Assembly: GCF_012940005.1 (NCBI RefSeq)
Contig: NZ_SPMX01000007.1
Coordinates: 88,003-152,002 of the forward strand
Source: Candidatus Accumulibacter contiguus
GTDB lineage: Bacteria; Pseudomonadota; Gammaproteobacteria; Burkholderiales; Rhodocyclaceae
Length of the DNA: 64,000 bases
Direction: 5' to 3'
Of the stretch, positions 48,096 to 58,521 are shown one piece after another (within the stretch, counting starts at the first letter, position 1; each line of letters begins with the position of its first letter). The position numbers were made by a program, and so were the translations under genes. The notes under the pieces were generated by a model. That model saw only the letters and a program-made list of their open reading frames with translations. It was not told the origin of the DNA and searched no databases.

Positions 48096-48974
48096 TCAGA
48101 TCCGGCTCAAGAGCTCCGTCTTCTTGGCAGCGAACTCCTCGGCGCTGAGGATTCCCTTGGCGTGCAGGCCGGCGAGCCGCTCGATCAGGGCGAAGACGTC
48201 GCTCTCGCCAACAGGTACGGGCACAGCGCAGGGTTCGGACGGCACCGTTGGCAACCCGGCGCAGAGGGGCGCTTGCTGGGGAGGCACACCGTCCACGGTC
48301 AGGAGCGGCAGACGAGCCACTTCCACCAGTCCATACTGGCTGGAAAAAGTCAGCGAGCCGCCAACACCCTGCTGTTGCGAGAAACCACCGATCTGATGAT
48401 CGAGCGTGTCGTAGAGGCTTACCCGGCCACCGACTTCAATCGCCAGGCGCCGGGCCTGCGCGAAGTAGGCGTAGCGTACACCGTTCTGCGCGCCGGTACT
48501 GGTCGGCCAGCGCAGGTCCGCACCCCACCAGTCGCTGCCCTGGCCGGGAGCAGGCGGCACGAACAGGCTGACCGGGCTTGCGGATCCGGAGCCGTATGGC
48601 TGGCCATCACTGAAACTGCCCGGTGACTGGCCAGTGCATTGATTTTGCTGTTGACCATAGCCGCCATCCTGGCTTTGCGACTGGAAACTTCCCCCCTGGA
48701 GCAGGTCGGGCTGGCTGGCGACGAGGCTGGCGAGGTCATGGCAGAGGCCTTCGACCCGGCCCTTCAGCGCATAGTTGAACATCTCGGAGAGCATGGTCAT
48801 GCCGCCCCGCATCCACTGGCCAGAACCACCGAATTCAGCGTGGTTGAATTGCGCCATGCTGCCGCGACCGTTGATCACGGCCTCCAGCATGTTCAGGACG
48901 GCGGCCTGACTGAAACCGTGCCGCTGGGCCAGTTCGTTGATCGCCTGCTGGCCGGAGGGGGAGAGTGTTCGCAT
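48096..48974 (-). CDS. SHOCT domain protein
   Basis: 292 aa. The N-terminal region is helical (LSPSGQQAINELAQRHGFSQ), with Gly/Gln/Ser-rich low complexity in the middle (about 100-150, several CTGQSPG-like motifs). The C-terminal 30 residues are a clear SHOCT motif, LIERLAGLHAKGILSAEEFA followed by AKKTELL. SHOCT domains often pair with membrane or nucleic-acid-binding regions and have no enzymatic role. ATG 48974 is chosen over 49007. The function is unknown. Confidence 0.8.
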   Translation of the reverse strand: MRTLSPSGQQAINELAQRHGFSQAAVLNMLEAVINGRGSMAQFNHAEFGGSGQWMRGGMTMLSEMFNYALKGRVEGLCHDLASLVASQPDLLQGGSFQSQSQDGGYGQQQNQCTGQSPGSFSDGQPYGSGSASPVSLFVPPAPGQGSDWWGADLRWPTSTGAQNGVRYAYFAQARRLAIEVGGRVSLYDTLDHQIGGFSQQQGVGGSLTFSSQYGLVEVARLPLLTVDGVPPQQAPLCAGLPTVPSEPCAVPVPVGESDVFALIERLAGLHAKGILSAEEFAAKKTELLSRI

Positions 48975-49044
48975 CGTGTCAGTTCCTGGAAATATAACTT
49001 TTGTCAATACATCGAAAGCAGTCGTGGTACAGGCAGGTTTCCCG

Positions 49045-49806
49045 CTAGGTCTTGAGCCGGTAGCCGGTCTTGAAGATCCAGGCCACGATCGCCAGAAATA
49101 TCGCCAGGAACAGCAGCGTCATGACGAGACTGATGCCGACGCTCACGTCGGCAAGGTCGTAGAAACTCCAGCGAAAGCCACTCACCAGATAAACCACAGG
49201 GTTGAACAAGGTGATCGTCTGCCAGATGGGCGGAAGAATATGGATCGAATAGAAGCTACCGCCCAGGAAGGTCAAGGGGGTGATGATCAGCAGCGGCACC
49301 AGCTGCAGCTTCTCGAAATTATCGGCCCAGATGCCGATGATGAAACCGAAAAGACTGAAGGTCACTGCCGTGAGCACCAGGAAAAGGAGCATCCAGAAGG
49401 GATGTGCGACCTGGATCGGCACGAAGAGACCGGCTGTCGCGAGGATGACCAGGCCGAGAACGATCGACTTGCTGGCGGCTGCACCGACATAACTGGCTGC
49501 GATCTCGAGATAGGAAACCGGCGCCGACAGCAACTCGTAGATCGTTCCCGTGAATTTTGGAAAATAGATGCCGAATGAAGCGTTGGAAACGCTCTGCGTC
49601 AATAGCGACAACATGATCAGCCCCGGCACGATGAAGGCACCATAGCTGATGCCGTCGATCTCGGGAATGCGCGAACCAATCGCCGCGCCGAAGACGACGA
49701 AATACAGGGAGGTCGAAATCACCGGCGAAACGATGCTCTGCAGCAGCGTACGTCGGGTACGCGCCATCTCGAAGAGGTAAATCGCACGCATGGCCTGCAG
49801 GTTCAT
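49045..49806 (-). CDS. ABC-2 type transporter permease
   Basis: 253 aa with six predicted helices. The beginning [20 protein letters not shown] and the helix [20 protein letters not shown] are typical of ABC-2 exporters. The C-terminal helices include [20 protein letters not shown] and [20 protein letters not shown]. It overlaps the ATPase gene by 4 bp, and together they form a drug, polysaccharide or lipid exporter of unknown substrate. Confidence 0.92.
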   Translation of the reverse strand: MNLQAMRAIYLFEMARTRRTLLQSIVSPVISTSLYFVVFGAAIGSRIPEIDGISYGAFIVPGLIMLSLLTQSVSNASFGIYFPKFTGTIYELLSAPVSYLEIAASYVGAAASKSIVLGLVILATAGLFVPIQVAHPFWMLLFLVLTAVTFSLFGFIIGIWADNFEKLQLVPLLIITPLTFLGGSFYSIHILPPIWQTITLFNPVVYLVSGFRWSFYDLADVSVGISLVMTLLFLAIFLAIVAWIFKTGYRLKT

Positions 49807-50729
49807 TTTGCCTCCTTCACCAGACTGACGAAGATGTCTTCGAGTGAACTCTGGGTAGTGTGCAGATCCTTGAAGACGATGGCTGCGTCATTGAGATCCC
49901 TGAGCAGCGCAATGATGCCGGTTCGCTCGCCTTGTGTGTCGTAGGTATAGGTCAGTTCGCTGCCATCGCTCGACAGTTCCAACGGGTAGGCATCAAGTCC
50001 GGGCGGGATGCAAGCGAGTGGATTCTGCAGTTGCAGAGTCATCTGCTTCCTGCCCAGCTTGCGCATCAGTTCAACCTTGTCTTCCACCAGAATGATCTCG
50101 CCCTTGCTGATCACCCCGATCCGTTCAGCCATCTCTTCGGCCTCGTCGATGTAATGGGTGGTCAGGATGATGGTCACCCCGGTGGCTTTGAGCGAGCGCA
50201 CCAGTTGCCACATGTCACGCCGCAGGTTGACATCGACCCCGGCGGTCGGCTCGTCGAGAAACAGAATCTGTGGCTCGTGCGACAGCGCCTTGGCGATCAA
50301 CAGGCGACGCTTCATGCCTCCCGAGAGGGTGATGATCTTGTTGTCCTTCTTGTCCCACAGGGAAAGATCGCGGAGTATCTTTTCGATGTAGGCTGGATTC
50401 GCACGCTTGCCGAAGAGGCCACGGCTGAACGACACCGTCGCCCATACCGATTCGAAGGCATCGGTGGTCAGTTCCTGTGGCACCAGACCGATCTTTGCGC
50501 GCGCTGCCCGGTAGTCGGTGACAATGTCGTGCCCGTCCACCCGCACCGTCCCTGCGCTGGCAGTGACGATCCCGCAGATGATGCTGATCAGGGTGGTTTT
50601 TCCTGCGCCGTTGGGACCCAGCAAGGCGAAGATTTCGCCACGGCGAATATCCAGACTGATCTCTTTGAGCGCCTGGAAGCCGGTGGCGTAGGTCTTGCAG
50701 AGTCCGTCGATGGCGATGATGGTCGGCAT
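49803..50729 (-). CDS. ABC exporter ATP-binding protein (DrrA/CcmA-like)
   Basis: 308 aa. Walker A is [10 protein letters not shown], the Q-loop is LVPQEL, the signature is [15 protein letters not shown], Walker B is [12 protein letters not shown] and the switch is [14 protein letters not shown] 50729 begins [19 protein letters not shown]; a longer frame upstream is not conserved. It drives the ABC-2 permease that follows. About 260 bp separate it from the divergent GGDEF gene. Confidence 0.94.
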   Translation of the reverse strand: MPTIIAIDGLCKTYATGFQALKEISLDIRRGEIFALLGPNGAGKTTLISIICGIVTASAGTVRVDGHDIVTDYRAARAKIGLVPQELTTDAFESVWATVSFSRGLFGKRANPAYIEKILRDLSLWDKKDNKIITLSGGMKRRLLIAKALSHEPQILFLDEPTAGVDVNLRRDMWQLVRSLKATGVTIILTTHYIDEAEEMAERIGVISKGEIILVEDKVELMRKLGRKQMTLQLQNPLACIPPGLDAYPLELSSDGSELTYTYDTQGERTGIIALLRDLNDAAIVFKDLHTTQSSLEDIFVSLVKEAK

Positions 50730-50993
50730 GAGCGCGACCATAGCAGATCCCGTCAATGGATTGAACAGAGGTAAGATCATATTTGGTGCAAAAGTCCCTG
50801 CCCTGGCCGTGTCACCATGCATGGAACGTCGATCACCCTGCGACAACCTTCCCTGGACATTATAATTTAGCAAGTTAAATCTTTGTGTTGACAACTGCGA
50901 TGTGACTGCCGGCACAGAAACAGGCATTCGGCTTTGCATCCTTGTCGCACTGGCGGCATGTCCCTGTAGCGCACGTGGGGAGGACAAGAAATC

Positions 50994-52769
50994 ATGAGCA
51001 ACCCGAAGCCACGCGTTTTGGCCATAGATAACCGGCCGGCCAATCTGCTGACGCTGAAGGCCACCCTGGCTCCGGAATTTGTGTTGCAGTTCGCAAGCTC
51101 CGGCGCACAGGGGCTGGCGATGGCAATCGAATGCCCCCCCGATCTGATCCTGATCGATGTCATGATGTCTGAGATGGATGGTTACGAGACCTGTCGGCGG
51201 ATCAAAGCCGACCCCAGACTCCAGGACATTCCGGTGATTTTTGTGACGGCGCTGAACGAGGCCAGGACAGCAGCTAGCGACCAGGCTCCGAGTAGCGCCG
51301 ACGTGGTAGTCGCCCTGCCGATCACTGCAGAGATTACCCGTCGGCGAATCCGTAATCTGCTGCACCGGGAACAGTTACGCAGGGCAGCCGAAACCTACCG
51401 CAAGCAACTTGCCATGCGGGAACAGGCATTGCTGGAAAGTGAGGCATTCACCCGCACCATTCTCGATTCGCTGACGGAGAATCTCGCCGTTCTCGATACT
51501 CAGGGCGTCATCGTTTCGGTCAATAGGGCGTGGCAGTGCTTTGCCGAAAATAACGGTGCGCCTGCTCTGGCGGCAAACTCCGTGGGCCTCAGCTATCGAA
51601 GCGTCTGCATGGCTGCCGCCGGACAGACGGGTCAAGAGGAAGCCTTGCAGGCCTGGGCCGGTATAGCGGCGGTACTGAGCAAGACACAAGCGCAATTCAG
51701 TCTCGAATATTCCTGTGACTCTCCTGATCAAGCACGCTGGTTTCGCATGCGCGTCTATCCGATGCTTGCGCCCTGCGCAGGCGCCGTAGTGGCCCACGAA
51801 GACATTACCCCGCGCAAGCGTGCGGAAAACGCCTTGCGCGAGCAGGAAGCATTCTTCCGCTTGATCGCCGAAAACCTCCAAGGCTTCGTCGCGGTTCTCG
51901 ACATCGAAGGGCGGCGGGTATACAACAGTCCGTCCTACGCACGTCTGCTCGGTGACCGGAATCTTTGCGGCACATCTTCATTCGAAGACATCCATCCGGC
52001 CGACCGCGAACGAGTCGTCCGCGCGTTTCGCGAGACCGTCGCCACGGGTATCGGGCACCATCTCGAATACCGCTTTGTGACGGCCGGCGGCGGCATCCGC
52101 CTGATCGAATCTCGCGGTGGGGTCATCAGGGACAATGAAGGCCGCATCAAACGCGTGGTCGTCGTTTCCCATGACATCACCGAGCGCAAGGCCGCCGAAG
52201 AAAAAATCCACCATCTGGCTTTCTATGACGCACTCACCCAACTGCCCAACCGCCTGCTGCTCAACGACCGCCTGCAGCAGACCATGGCAGCCAGCAAGCG
52301 CAGTGCTTGTTATGGCGCGCTGATGTTCATCGATCTCGACAACTTCAAGCCGGTGAATGACCGGCACGGCCATGAAGTGGGCGATTTACTGCTGATCGAA
52401 GCGGCGAATCGCCTGAAAACCTGTGTTCGCGAGGCAGACACCGTGGCGCGTTTCGGCGGCGATGAGTTTGTCGTGATGCTGGGCGATCTGCATACGGATA
52501 GAATTGAATCGAGTGCGCAGGCCGCGGTCGTCGCAGACAAAATTCGTATCCGCTTATCGGAACCCTACCTGCTGACCATCAGGCTCGAAGGCAGGACAGA
52601 CACGACAATCGAACATCATTGCACGGCGAGCATCGGCGTGACGCTGTTTCTCGATCATGAAGTCAGCCGGGACGACATCCTCAAGAGGGCTGATACGGGG
52701 ATGTATCAAGCCAAAGCAGCGGGGCGCAATGTGATTCGGTTTCATGATGAGAACGCCGGCACAGCCTGA
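50994..52769 (+). CDS. Diguanylate cyclase with REC and two PAS domains
   Basis: 591 aa. The REC domain ([11 protein letters not shown], phospho-Asp in [15 protein letters not shown]) ends with [10 protein letters not shown], lacking the usual Lys-Pro of a KPF motif, so phosphotransfer signalling may be altered. Two PAS regions follow (from about 150 and 285), each ending in a linker ([31 protein letters not shown]). The GGDEF domain is intact, [20 protein letters not shown] and [14 protein letters not shown], so it should make c-di-GMP. It contrasts with the cyclase-dead protein at 45756. Confidence 0.93.
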   Translation: MSNPKPRVLAIDNRPANLLTLKATLAPEFVLQFASSGAQGLAMAIECPPDLILIDVMMSEMDGYETCRRIKADPRLQDIPVIFVTALNEARTAASDQAPSSADVVVALPITAEITRRRIRNLLHREQLRRAAETYRKQLAMREQALLESEAFTRTILDSLTENLAVLDTQGVIVSVNRAWQCFAENNGAPALAANSVGLSYRSVCMAAAGQTGQEEALQAWAGIAAVLSKTQAQFSLEYSCDSPDQARWFRMRVYPMLAPCAGAVVAHEDITPRKRAENALREQEAFFRLIAENLQGFVAVLDIEGRRVYNSPSYARLLGDRNLCGTSSFEDIHPADRERVVRAFRETVATGIGHHLEYRFVTAGGGIRLIESRGGVIRDNEGRIKRVVVVSHDITERKAAEEKIHHLAFYDALTQLPNRLLLNDRLQQTMAASKRSACYGALMFIDLDNFKPVNDRHGHEVGDLLLIEAANRLKTCVREADTVARFGGDEFVVMLGDLHTDRIESSAQAAVVADKIRIRLSEPYLLTIRLEGRTDTTIEHHCTASIGVTLFLDHEVSRDDILKRADTGMYQAKAAGRNVIRFHDENAGTA

Positions 52770-52865
52770 CGCCATTCATCGTTGCCCTGCTCCCAGGAGC
52801 ACTGCCTGGTCAGCTTCCCGGTCATCCAGACCTGACTCCAGGAGCTTTCTGGCGAGTGCTCTCCA

Positions 52866-53593
52866 TCAATACCAGGTCACTTTTCCGTTGGCAGTATCGT
52901 ACAACGCCCCGACGATCCTGATTTTGCCGTTGTCCTCCAAGTCCTTGAGCACAGGACTTTTTTTCGCGGATGGTCTGGATGACCAGTTGCACATTCATTT
53001 CGCTGACATCGTCGACGAACTGGTGGTTTTTTCGAACTGCGCTCGCCTTCTGTCCGGACCGCCGCGACCGCCGGCGAGATTTTGTCCAGTAATGACGTCA
53101 AGTTGCCCATCCTGACCCCATCGCAGGCCCCCTTGATGGCTCCGCAATTGGAATGACCCAGCACCACGATCAAGCGTGAGCCGGCTACTTTGGCGGTGTA
53201 TTCGAGGCTACCAAGAATGTCCTCGTTAACGATATTCCCGGCGACTCGAGCGGTGAAGATGTCGCCGACGCTTTGATCAAACACTACCTCGGGTGCGGCT
53301 CGCGAATCGATACAGGCAAGAACGCTGGCAAAGGGAAACTGACCAAGCGCAGTCTGCGTCACGCGCCGCCTGAGGTTGTGGAGCAAGGGCTTGTTTGCCA
53401 GGAAGCGCTGGTTACCCGCCTTGAGGATAGTGATCGCGCCATCCGGCGTAATGCCCGCCTGGACCGCCCTGGTCATCGTGATGCCGGGCTTGAAAGGCCT
53501 GGCTTCTACCGGGCCACCATGATCGTCAGAGGCAATGGCTGCGCCAGACAGGGCAATGGCGAAAAGCGCCGAAACATATGGTTTCAAAATCAT
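52866..53593 (-). CDS. Beta-carbonic anhydrase, exported (two frameshifts in this sequence)
   Basis: About 241 aa across two shifts. The signal peptide (LFAIALSGAAIA) is followed by the beta-CA core: CIDSRAAPEVVFD (Cys94, Asp96, Arg98) and GHSNCGAIKGA (His147, Cys150) are the zinc ligands. The frame breaks at six T (53027-53032, five expected) and again at seven T (52958-52964, six expected), after which it ends in GKVTWY with TGA at 52866. The enzyme interconverts CO2 and bicarbonate in the periplasm. Decay is unlikely with two clean single-base shifts. Confidence 0.88.
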
Positions 53594-53779
53594 GGCGAGG
53601 CGTCCTCCTCAAATCGACCTGTGATCAAGTGCTCCGGCCAACAAGCATAGCGAACCGGCCATGCCATCGTGGCAAACCGCAAAGGATCGCGTGCAATAGC
53701 GGGCTGGCCTGGTTCTTCGGTCCTTCTCGGGAAAGCTGGCGAAGCGCCGGATTTCCGGCGCCCTTCTGCGAGAGAAGCG

Positions 53780-54575
53780 CTACTGGATCTTCGCCTTGGA
53801 ACGCAGGTCGTTAACGTATTTCTGGATCTGTTCCTGTTGCAGGCGCTGCGTCAGTTGCGGCTTGATCTGGTCGAACGGGGGGGGCGGTCAGCGGACGACT
53901 GTCTTCGAGCAGGATCACGTGATAACCGAAATCGGTCTTGACCGGGGTTTCGGTGTACTTGCCCTTGCCCAGGCTGCCGACCGCATCGCCAAACGGTTTT
54001 ACATAACTGGCCGTGCTGTTCCAGCCGAGGTCGCCGCCTTTGTCCTTGGAGCCGGGATCCTTGGACTGCTTGGCCAACTCGTCAAACTTGGCACCCTTCT
54101 TCAGGTTGGCGATGATCGTTTTGGCCTCGTCTTCCTGCTCAACCAGGATGTGACGAACCTTGTACTCGGTGTTGCCCATCTGGGTCTTCATCTTGTCGTA
54201 CGCGGCCTTGAGATCCTGGTCGCTGATCGGGTGCTTCTTGACGAAATCCTGAACGAAGGCACGGATGTAGATCGCCTGCCGTGCCAGATCGGCTTGCGCC
54301 GACACATCGGATTGCTTGTCGAGGTTCAGCTTCTTCGCTTCCTGGACCAGCAACTCGCGACGGATCAACTCTTCACGGACCGCGTTCTTCAGCTCTGGGG
54401 TATCTGGGGCGCCCTGGGCTCTCTGTTCGGCGACGAAGGCATTGGCGACGGTCTGCGGAATGGCGACACCATTGACGGTGACAACGGCGCCGCTCGCGGC
54501 CTTCTGGGCTGCCGCCGGGAGCGAAATGAGCGCACCGAGCAGCAATGCGCCGGCGAGTTGGGAGAGCTTGTGCAT
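53780..54575 (-). CDS. Peptidyl-prolyl cis-trans isomerase, parvulin type (frameshifted in this sequence)
   Basis: About 264 aa. The signal peptide MHKLSQLAGALLLGALISLP precedes a helical N-domain. The parvulin (PpiC) domain runs from about 137, YKVRHILVEQEDEAKTIIAN, to DFGYHVILLEDSRPLTA. In the last part a run of eight G (53877-53884) should be seven; then FDQIKPQLTQRLQQEQIQKY reads on to KAKIQ and the TAG at 53780. It is a periplasmic folding helper for outer-membrane proteins (SurA/PpiD-like). It is probably in one transcription unit with bolA, yciI and yciB upstream. Confidence 0.9.
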
Positions 54576-54622
54576 GTCTGATGTTCCTTCGGTTGGGTTT
54601 GGTTGAAGTAAAGCGAGTTGAC

Positions 54623-54937
54623 TCAGGAAGCGATCGACGCCGTCGCCGAATACTCCGCAGGGGTCAGAGCCTGTATGCTCAGGGCGTGAATCCGGGTGTG
54701 CATCAGATCGCCAAGCGCCGCATGCACCAAGCGATGACGCGCCAGTCGGCCGAGGCCTGCGAAAGCGTCCGAGACGATCAGCAGGCGGTAGTGCCCCCCC
54801 CCGCCCTTGGCACCGGCATGCCCGGCGTGCCGCGCCGAATCATCGATCACCTGCAGGCGATTCGGCAGCAGCGCTGCGAGTCGTTGGCGAATGATCGTGA
54901 CCACGCCAGGAACATCGACGACTTGCACGTCAGTCAC
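54623..54937 (-). CDS. bolA: BolA family protein
   Basis: 104 aa. The BolA core is [20 protein letters not shown] followed by [15 protein letters not shown] and [17 protein letters not shown]. The conserved His in LVHAAL and the KH-like fold fit BolA/IbaG. These proteins bind monothiol glutaredoxins and act in iron-sulfur and cell-shape control. It overlaps yciI by 4 bp. Confidence 0.9.
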   Translation of the reverse strand: MTDVQVVDVPGVVTIIRQRLAALLPNRLQVIDDSARHAGHAGAKGGGGHYRLLIVSDAFAGLGRLARHRLVHAALGDLMHTRIHALSIQALTPAEYSATASIAS

Positions 54938-55239
54938 GCCGGCAACACTTTCTTGAATGGCTTGACGGTCACGGCGCTGTACACCCCGCTGACGACATAA
55001 GGGTCGGCGTCAGCCCAGTTTCTGGCTGCTTCGAGCGAGGCGAACTCGGCGACGATCAGGCTACCCGAGAAGCCAGACGGTCCCGGGTCGGGGGAATCGA
55101 TGGCAGGGAAGGGACCGGCCAGCAGCAAGCGACCTTCGTCCTGCAGCGCCTTGAGACGCTCGACATGCGCTGGCCGGGCGGCGAGACGTTCGGCCAGTGA
55201 GTCCGGACGATCTTCGCCAACGATGGCGTAGAACATCAT
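54934..55239 (-). CDS. yciI: YciI family protein
   Basis: 101 aa ferredoxin-like fold protein. [52 protein letters not shown] and [14 protein letters not shown] are the family blocks, with the conserved catalytic-site His (HVERL) and Asp (SPDP). Biochemical role is uncertain. It overlaps yciB and bolA by 4 bp each. Confidence 0.93.
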   Translation of the reverse strand: MMFYAIVGEDRPDSLAERLAARPAHVERLKALQDEGRLLLAGPFPAIDSPDPGPSGFSGSLIVAEFASLEAARNWADADPYVVSGVYSAVTVKPFKKVLPA

Positions 55240-55769
55240 TTAGTCTCCTCGATGTACTTCGACAGCAGTAGCCCCTGAGCGACCACAAAAACCAGCATCA
55301 GCCCGGTGGCACCGAACAGTTTGAAGTTGACCCAGTCGTCGGTCGAAAAGTTGAAAGCCACGAAAAGGTTGGCGATCCCCATGAAAATGAAGAAACCGAC
55401 CCATGACCAGTTGAGCCTGGTCCAGGCGGCTTCCGGCAAATCCATCTGCTCGGCAAGCAGCGTCCGCATCAGGTTCTTCCTGAAGAAAAGCGTGCCTCCG
55501 AGCAGCGCCGCTGCGAAAGCCCAGTAGAGCACCGTCGGCTTCCATTTGATGAAGGTTTCGTCCTGCAGGAGCAAGGTCATGCCACCAAAAACTGTGATCA
55601 CCACCAGGCTCACCCAGAGCATGGTGTCAATCTTGCGTCCCTTGAACCATAGCCAGCCGATCTGCGCAAAGCTCGCAGCCATGGCCACACCGGTTGCGAC
55701 ATAGATGTCGAAAACCTTGTAGGCGACAAAGAAAAGGATGACAGGAAGTAAGTCGAAAAGGAACTTCAT
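55236..55769 (-). CDS. yciB: Inner-membrane protein YciB / intracellular septation protein A
   Basis: 177 aa with five to six hydrophobic helices. [20 protein letters not shown] is the classic start, then [20 protein letters not shown] and [20 protein letters not shown] with the conserved W and N, and [20 protein letters not shown]. It is involved in cell-envelope synthesis and septation with DcrB/RodZ partners. It is first in the operon with yciI, bolA and the parvulin gene. Confidence 0.95.
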   Translation of the reverse strand: MKFLFDLLPVILFFVAYKVFDIYVATGVAMAASFAQIGWLWFKGRKIDTMLWVSLVVITVFGGMTLLLQDETFIKWKPTVLYWAFAAALLGGTLFFRKNLMRTLLAEQMDLPEAAWTRLNWSWVGFFIFMGIANLFVAFNFSTDDWVNFKLFGATGLMLVFVVAQGLLLSKYIEETK

Positions 55770-55996
55770 GGCGGACGAGGTAGACAGATCAGGCCATTAT
55801 TGCCGATTTGACAGACTGCTGTCCATCACTAATATCTCCCCTTCCTGCTTGCGCAGGAGGGGTCGGGGGGGCGGGATGGGGAATTCACGGAGCATCCTCC
55901 GTGCCCATCGAGCGATGCCGGCATGCCAGCCGGAATGTGCCCTGCAAGAACGGTCATGGCTTTCATGATCGGGGGTGGCGGCAACGGCAATGACCG

Positions 55997-57843
55997 TTAG
56001 CTTCGCTGAGCGGGTTTGCTGGACCATGAGTCCTTGAGCGTCAGCGTTCGGTTGAAGACCAGCGCGCCTTCCCTGGAGTCGACTCGATCGACTACGAAAT
56101 AACCATGGCGTTCGAACTGAAAACTCTCTTCCGGCCTGGCGTACTGCAGCGCGGGTTCGAGCCAGGCGCGAATGACCCGAATGCTGTTCGGATTGAGATC
56201 ATCGCGGAAGTCGCGCTCGAAGTCTTCGGGATCTCCTTCGCGTCTGGCACCTGGAGAGGGAACGGTGAATAGCCGATCGTAGAGCCGCACCTCGGCAGGA
56301 CAGGCCTCGGCGACCGCAACCCAGTGCAGATTGCCCTTGACCTTGTAGTGGTCGGCGCCGGGTGTGCCGCTCTTCGAATCCGGCAGGTATTCGCAGTGCA
56401 CGGCGCTGACTGCGCCGTTTTCATCGCGGTCGCAGCCGATGCACCGGAGCACGTAGCCGTAGCGCAGACGCGCGAGGTTGCCTGGGTAAAGGCGATGATA
56501 GCCCTTGCTCGGCTGTTCCATGAAGTCTTCGCGCTCGATCCACAGTTCCCGGCCAAAGGGCATCGCGCGCCTGCCCAATTCGGGTTTGAGCGGATGCTTG
56601 GGGGCAAAACAGTCCTCGCTCTGGCCGGCCGGATAGTTGTCGATGATCAGCTTGAGCGGATCGAGCACGGCGATGCGGCGCTCGGCCGACTCGTTGAGCA
56701 CCTCGCGCATGGTGTCTTCGAGTTGTGAGTACTCGATCAGCGAATCGGAGCGTGATGCGCCGAGGCGCTCGGCAAACAGGCGAAAACCTGCCGCCGGGTA
56801 GCCGCGGCGGCGCGCGCGACGAGGGTCGGCAGACGTGGATCGTCCCAGCCGGCGACATGCTGCTCCTCGACGAGCTGAATCAGTTTTCGCTTCGAGAGTA
56901 CGATGTACGTCAGGTTGAGGCGCGAGAATTCGATCTGCTGCGGCAGCGGGCACTGCAGCAGCCCGCCTTCCGCCAGGCGCTCGAGCAGCCAGTCGTAGAA
57001 CGGGCGCTGATCGGCAAATTCGAGCGTACAAATCGAATGGGTGATGTTCTCCAACGCGTCTTCGATGGGGTGGGCGTAGGTGTACATGGGATAGACGCAC
57101 CAGCGGTTGCCGGTGTTGTGATGGCTGGCGTGGCGAATGCGATAGATCGCCGGATCGCGCAGGTTGATGTTCGCTGCCGCCATGTCGATCTTCGCGCGCA
57201 GAATGTGTGCGCCGTCCGGGAACTCGCCATTCTGCATGCGCTTGAAGAGGTCCAGGTTCTCTTCGACGCTGCGTTCACGAAAAGGCGAGTTGGTCCCCGC
57301 TACCGTGAGCGTGCCGCGACTGTCGCGCATCTCTTCTGCGCTCTGGCTCTCGACATAGGCATGGCCGCTACTGATCAGGTATTCGGCGAACTCGACCATC
57401 CAGTCAAAGTAGTTGGAGGCGAAATACAGGTTGCACTCCGCGTCCGACGGGCCTTCGCGGATCGGGTCTTCCCAGGAATAGCCAAGCCAGCGTACCGAAT
57501 CGATGATCGAATCGACGTATTCCTGTTCTTCCTTTTCCGGATTGGTATCGTCGAAACGAAGGTGGCAACGACCACCGAAATCCTGTGCCAATCCGAAATT
57601 GAGGCAGATCGATTTGGCATGGCCGAAGTGCAGATAGCCGTTGGGTTCTGGCGGAAAGCGCGTGCGGATTTTCGCAGTGTCGAGCGGGCCGGCAAGCTGC
57701 TGAACGGCGGGACCGGGACGGCCCGACCATCGGCGCGCCGCGTATTTACCGGCAGCGAGATCGGCTTCGATGAGGTTGCGGATGAAATTGCTGCTGGCGA
57801 GTGCTGCTGGGCTCACCGCCTGGTTTTTTGGCTCCTGGCTCAC
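55997..57843 (-). CDS. glnS: Glutaminyl-tRNA synthetase (frameshifted in this sequence)
   Basis: Class I synthetase of about 615 aa. The HIGH variant is [15 protein letters not shown] near residue 68. [20 protein letters not shown] and the KMSKS-like [11 protein letters not shown] are intact. The N-terminal piece reads from ATG 57843 to LPTLVA (about 56820), and the C-terminal anticodon part resumes one frame over with [20 protein letters not shown] to the stop at 55997. One missing G near 56818 (GTCGGCGCGC expected) restores a single ORF. The gene is normally essential, so this is probably a sequence error. Confidence 0.92.
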
Positions 57844-57918
57844 GATGCAATCCTTGATTCGAGAAGGCTCGCATTTTAACCGGCCGGGGGTACAAATCCG
57901 CGAGAATTCATGCCTTGC

Positions 57919-58431
57919 TCAGGGTATCGACCGGCCATCGACACTACCCGACGCCTGCTGACTGGTATTCCCCGCCGTCGCCGCGGGAGCCGAGCCGGCC
58001 TTCGCAGCCAGCGCATGTGCCCTGGCCTCGAAAGCGGTGACCATGCTGGCGGCCATCGGCAGGATCAGCATTTCGACGACCGGTCGGAGGAACAAGGAGC
58101 GGGTCGCGCAGTCGAGCGCGAAGTCGACGTGGCAATGATCGTCAGCAAGCGGTGCAAATGCCCAGCGAACGTCGAAGCGGCAGAACGAGCGATCGTCGGA
58201 AACGATGGCGATGCTGCTCGGGCGGTCGAGTTCGGTGCGCGTGCGGAAGCGATGCAACAACAACCCCAGGGCCAGAGTCTGCTCGGTTTCGTAAGCCTTC
58301 GGATAACGCCTGACAATCCTCGCTGCACGCATCAGCGGCAGGAACTCGGGATACCGCTCGACATCGGCAACGATATCGAAAAGCCACTCCGGTGGCAGCG
58401 CAATGGCGCGGCTCTCACGATGGGTTGCCAT
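57919..58431 (-). CDS. Coq10/RatA-like START-domain protein
   Basis: 170 aa from ATG 58431. RESRAIALPPEWLFDIVADV, ERYPEFLPLMRAARIV and LFLRPVVEMLILPMAASMV fit the RatA/Coq10 (polyketide cyclase/START) fold. In E. coli RatA is a ribosome-association inhibitor, and other members bind ubiquinone. Which applies here cannot be told from sequence. It is followed by about 75 bp before the glnS start. Confidence 0.82.
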   Translation of the reverse strand: MATHRESRAIALPPEWLFDIVADVERYPEFLPLMRAARIVRRYPKAYETEQTLALGLLLHRFRTRTELDRPSSIAIVSDDRSFCRFDVRWAFAPLADDHCHVDFALDCATRSLFLRPVVEMLILPMAASMVTAFEARAHALAAKAGSAPAATAGNTSQQASGSVDGRSIP

Positions 58432-58521
58432 GCCCCTCCCGTTTGCTGTTTCGCTGGCTGGATCCTGGCGTGCTCTCGCCAGTACGATCACCAGAACCGC
58501 CGTAAGGCCGGCGCTTTACCC

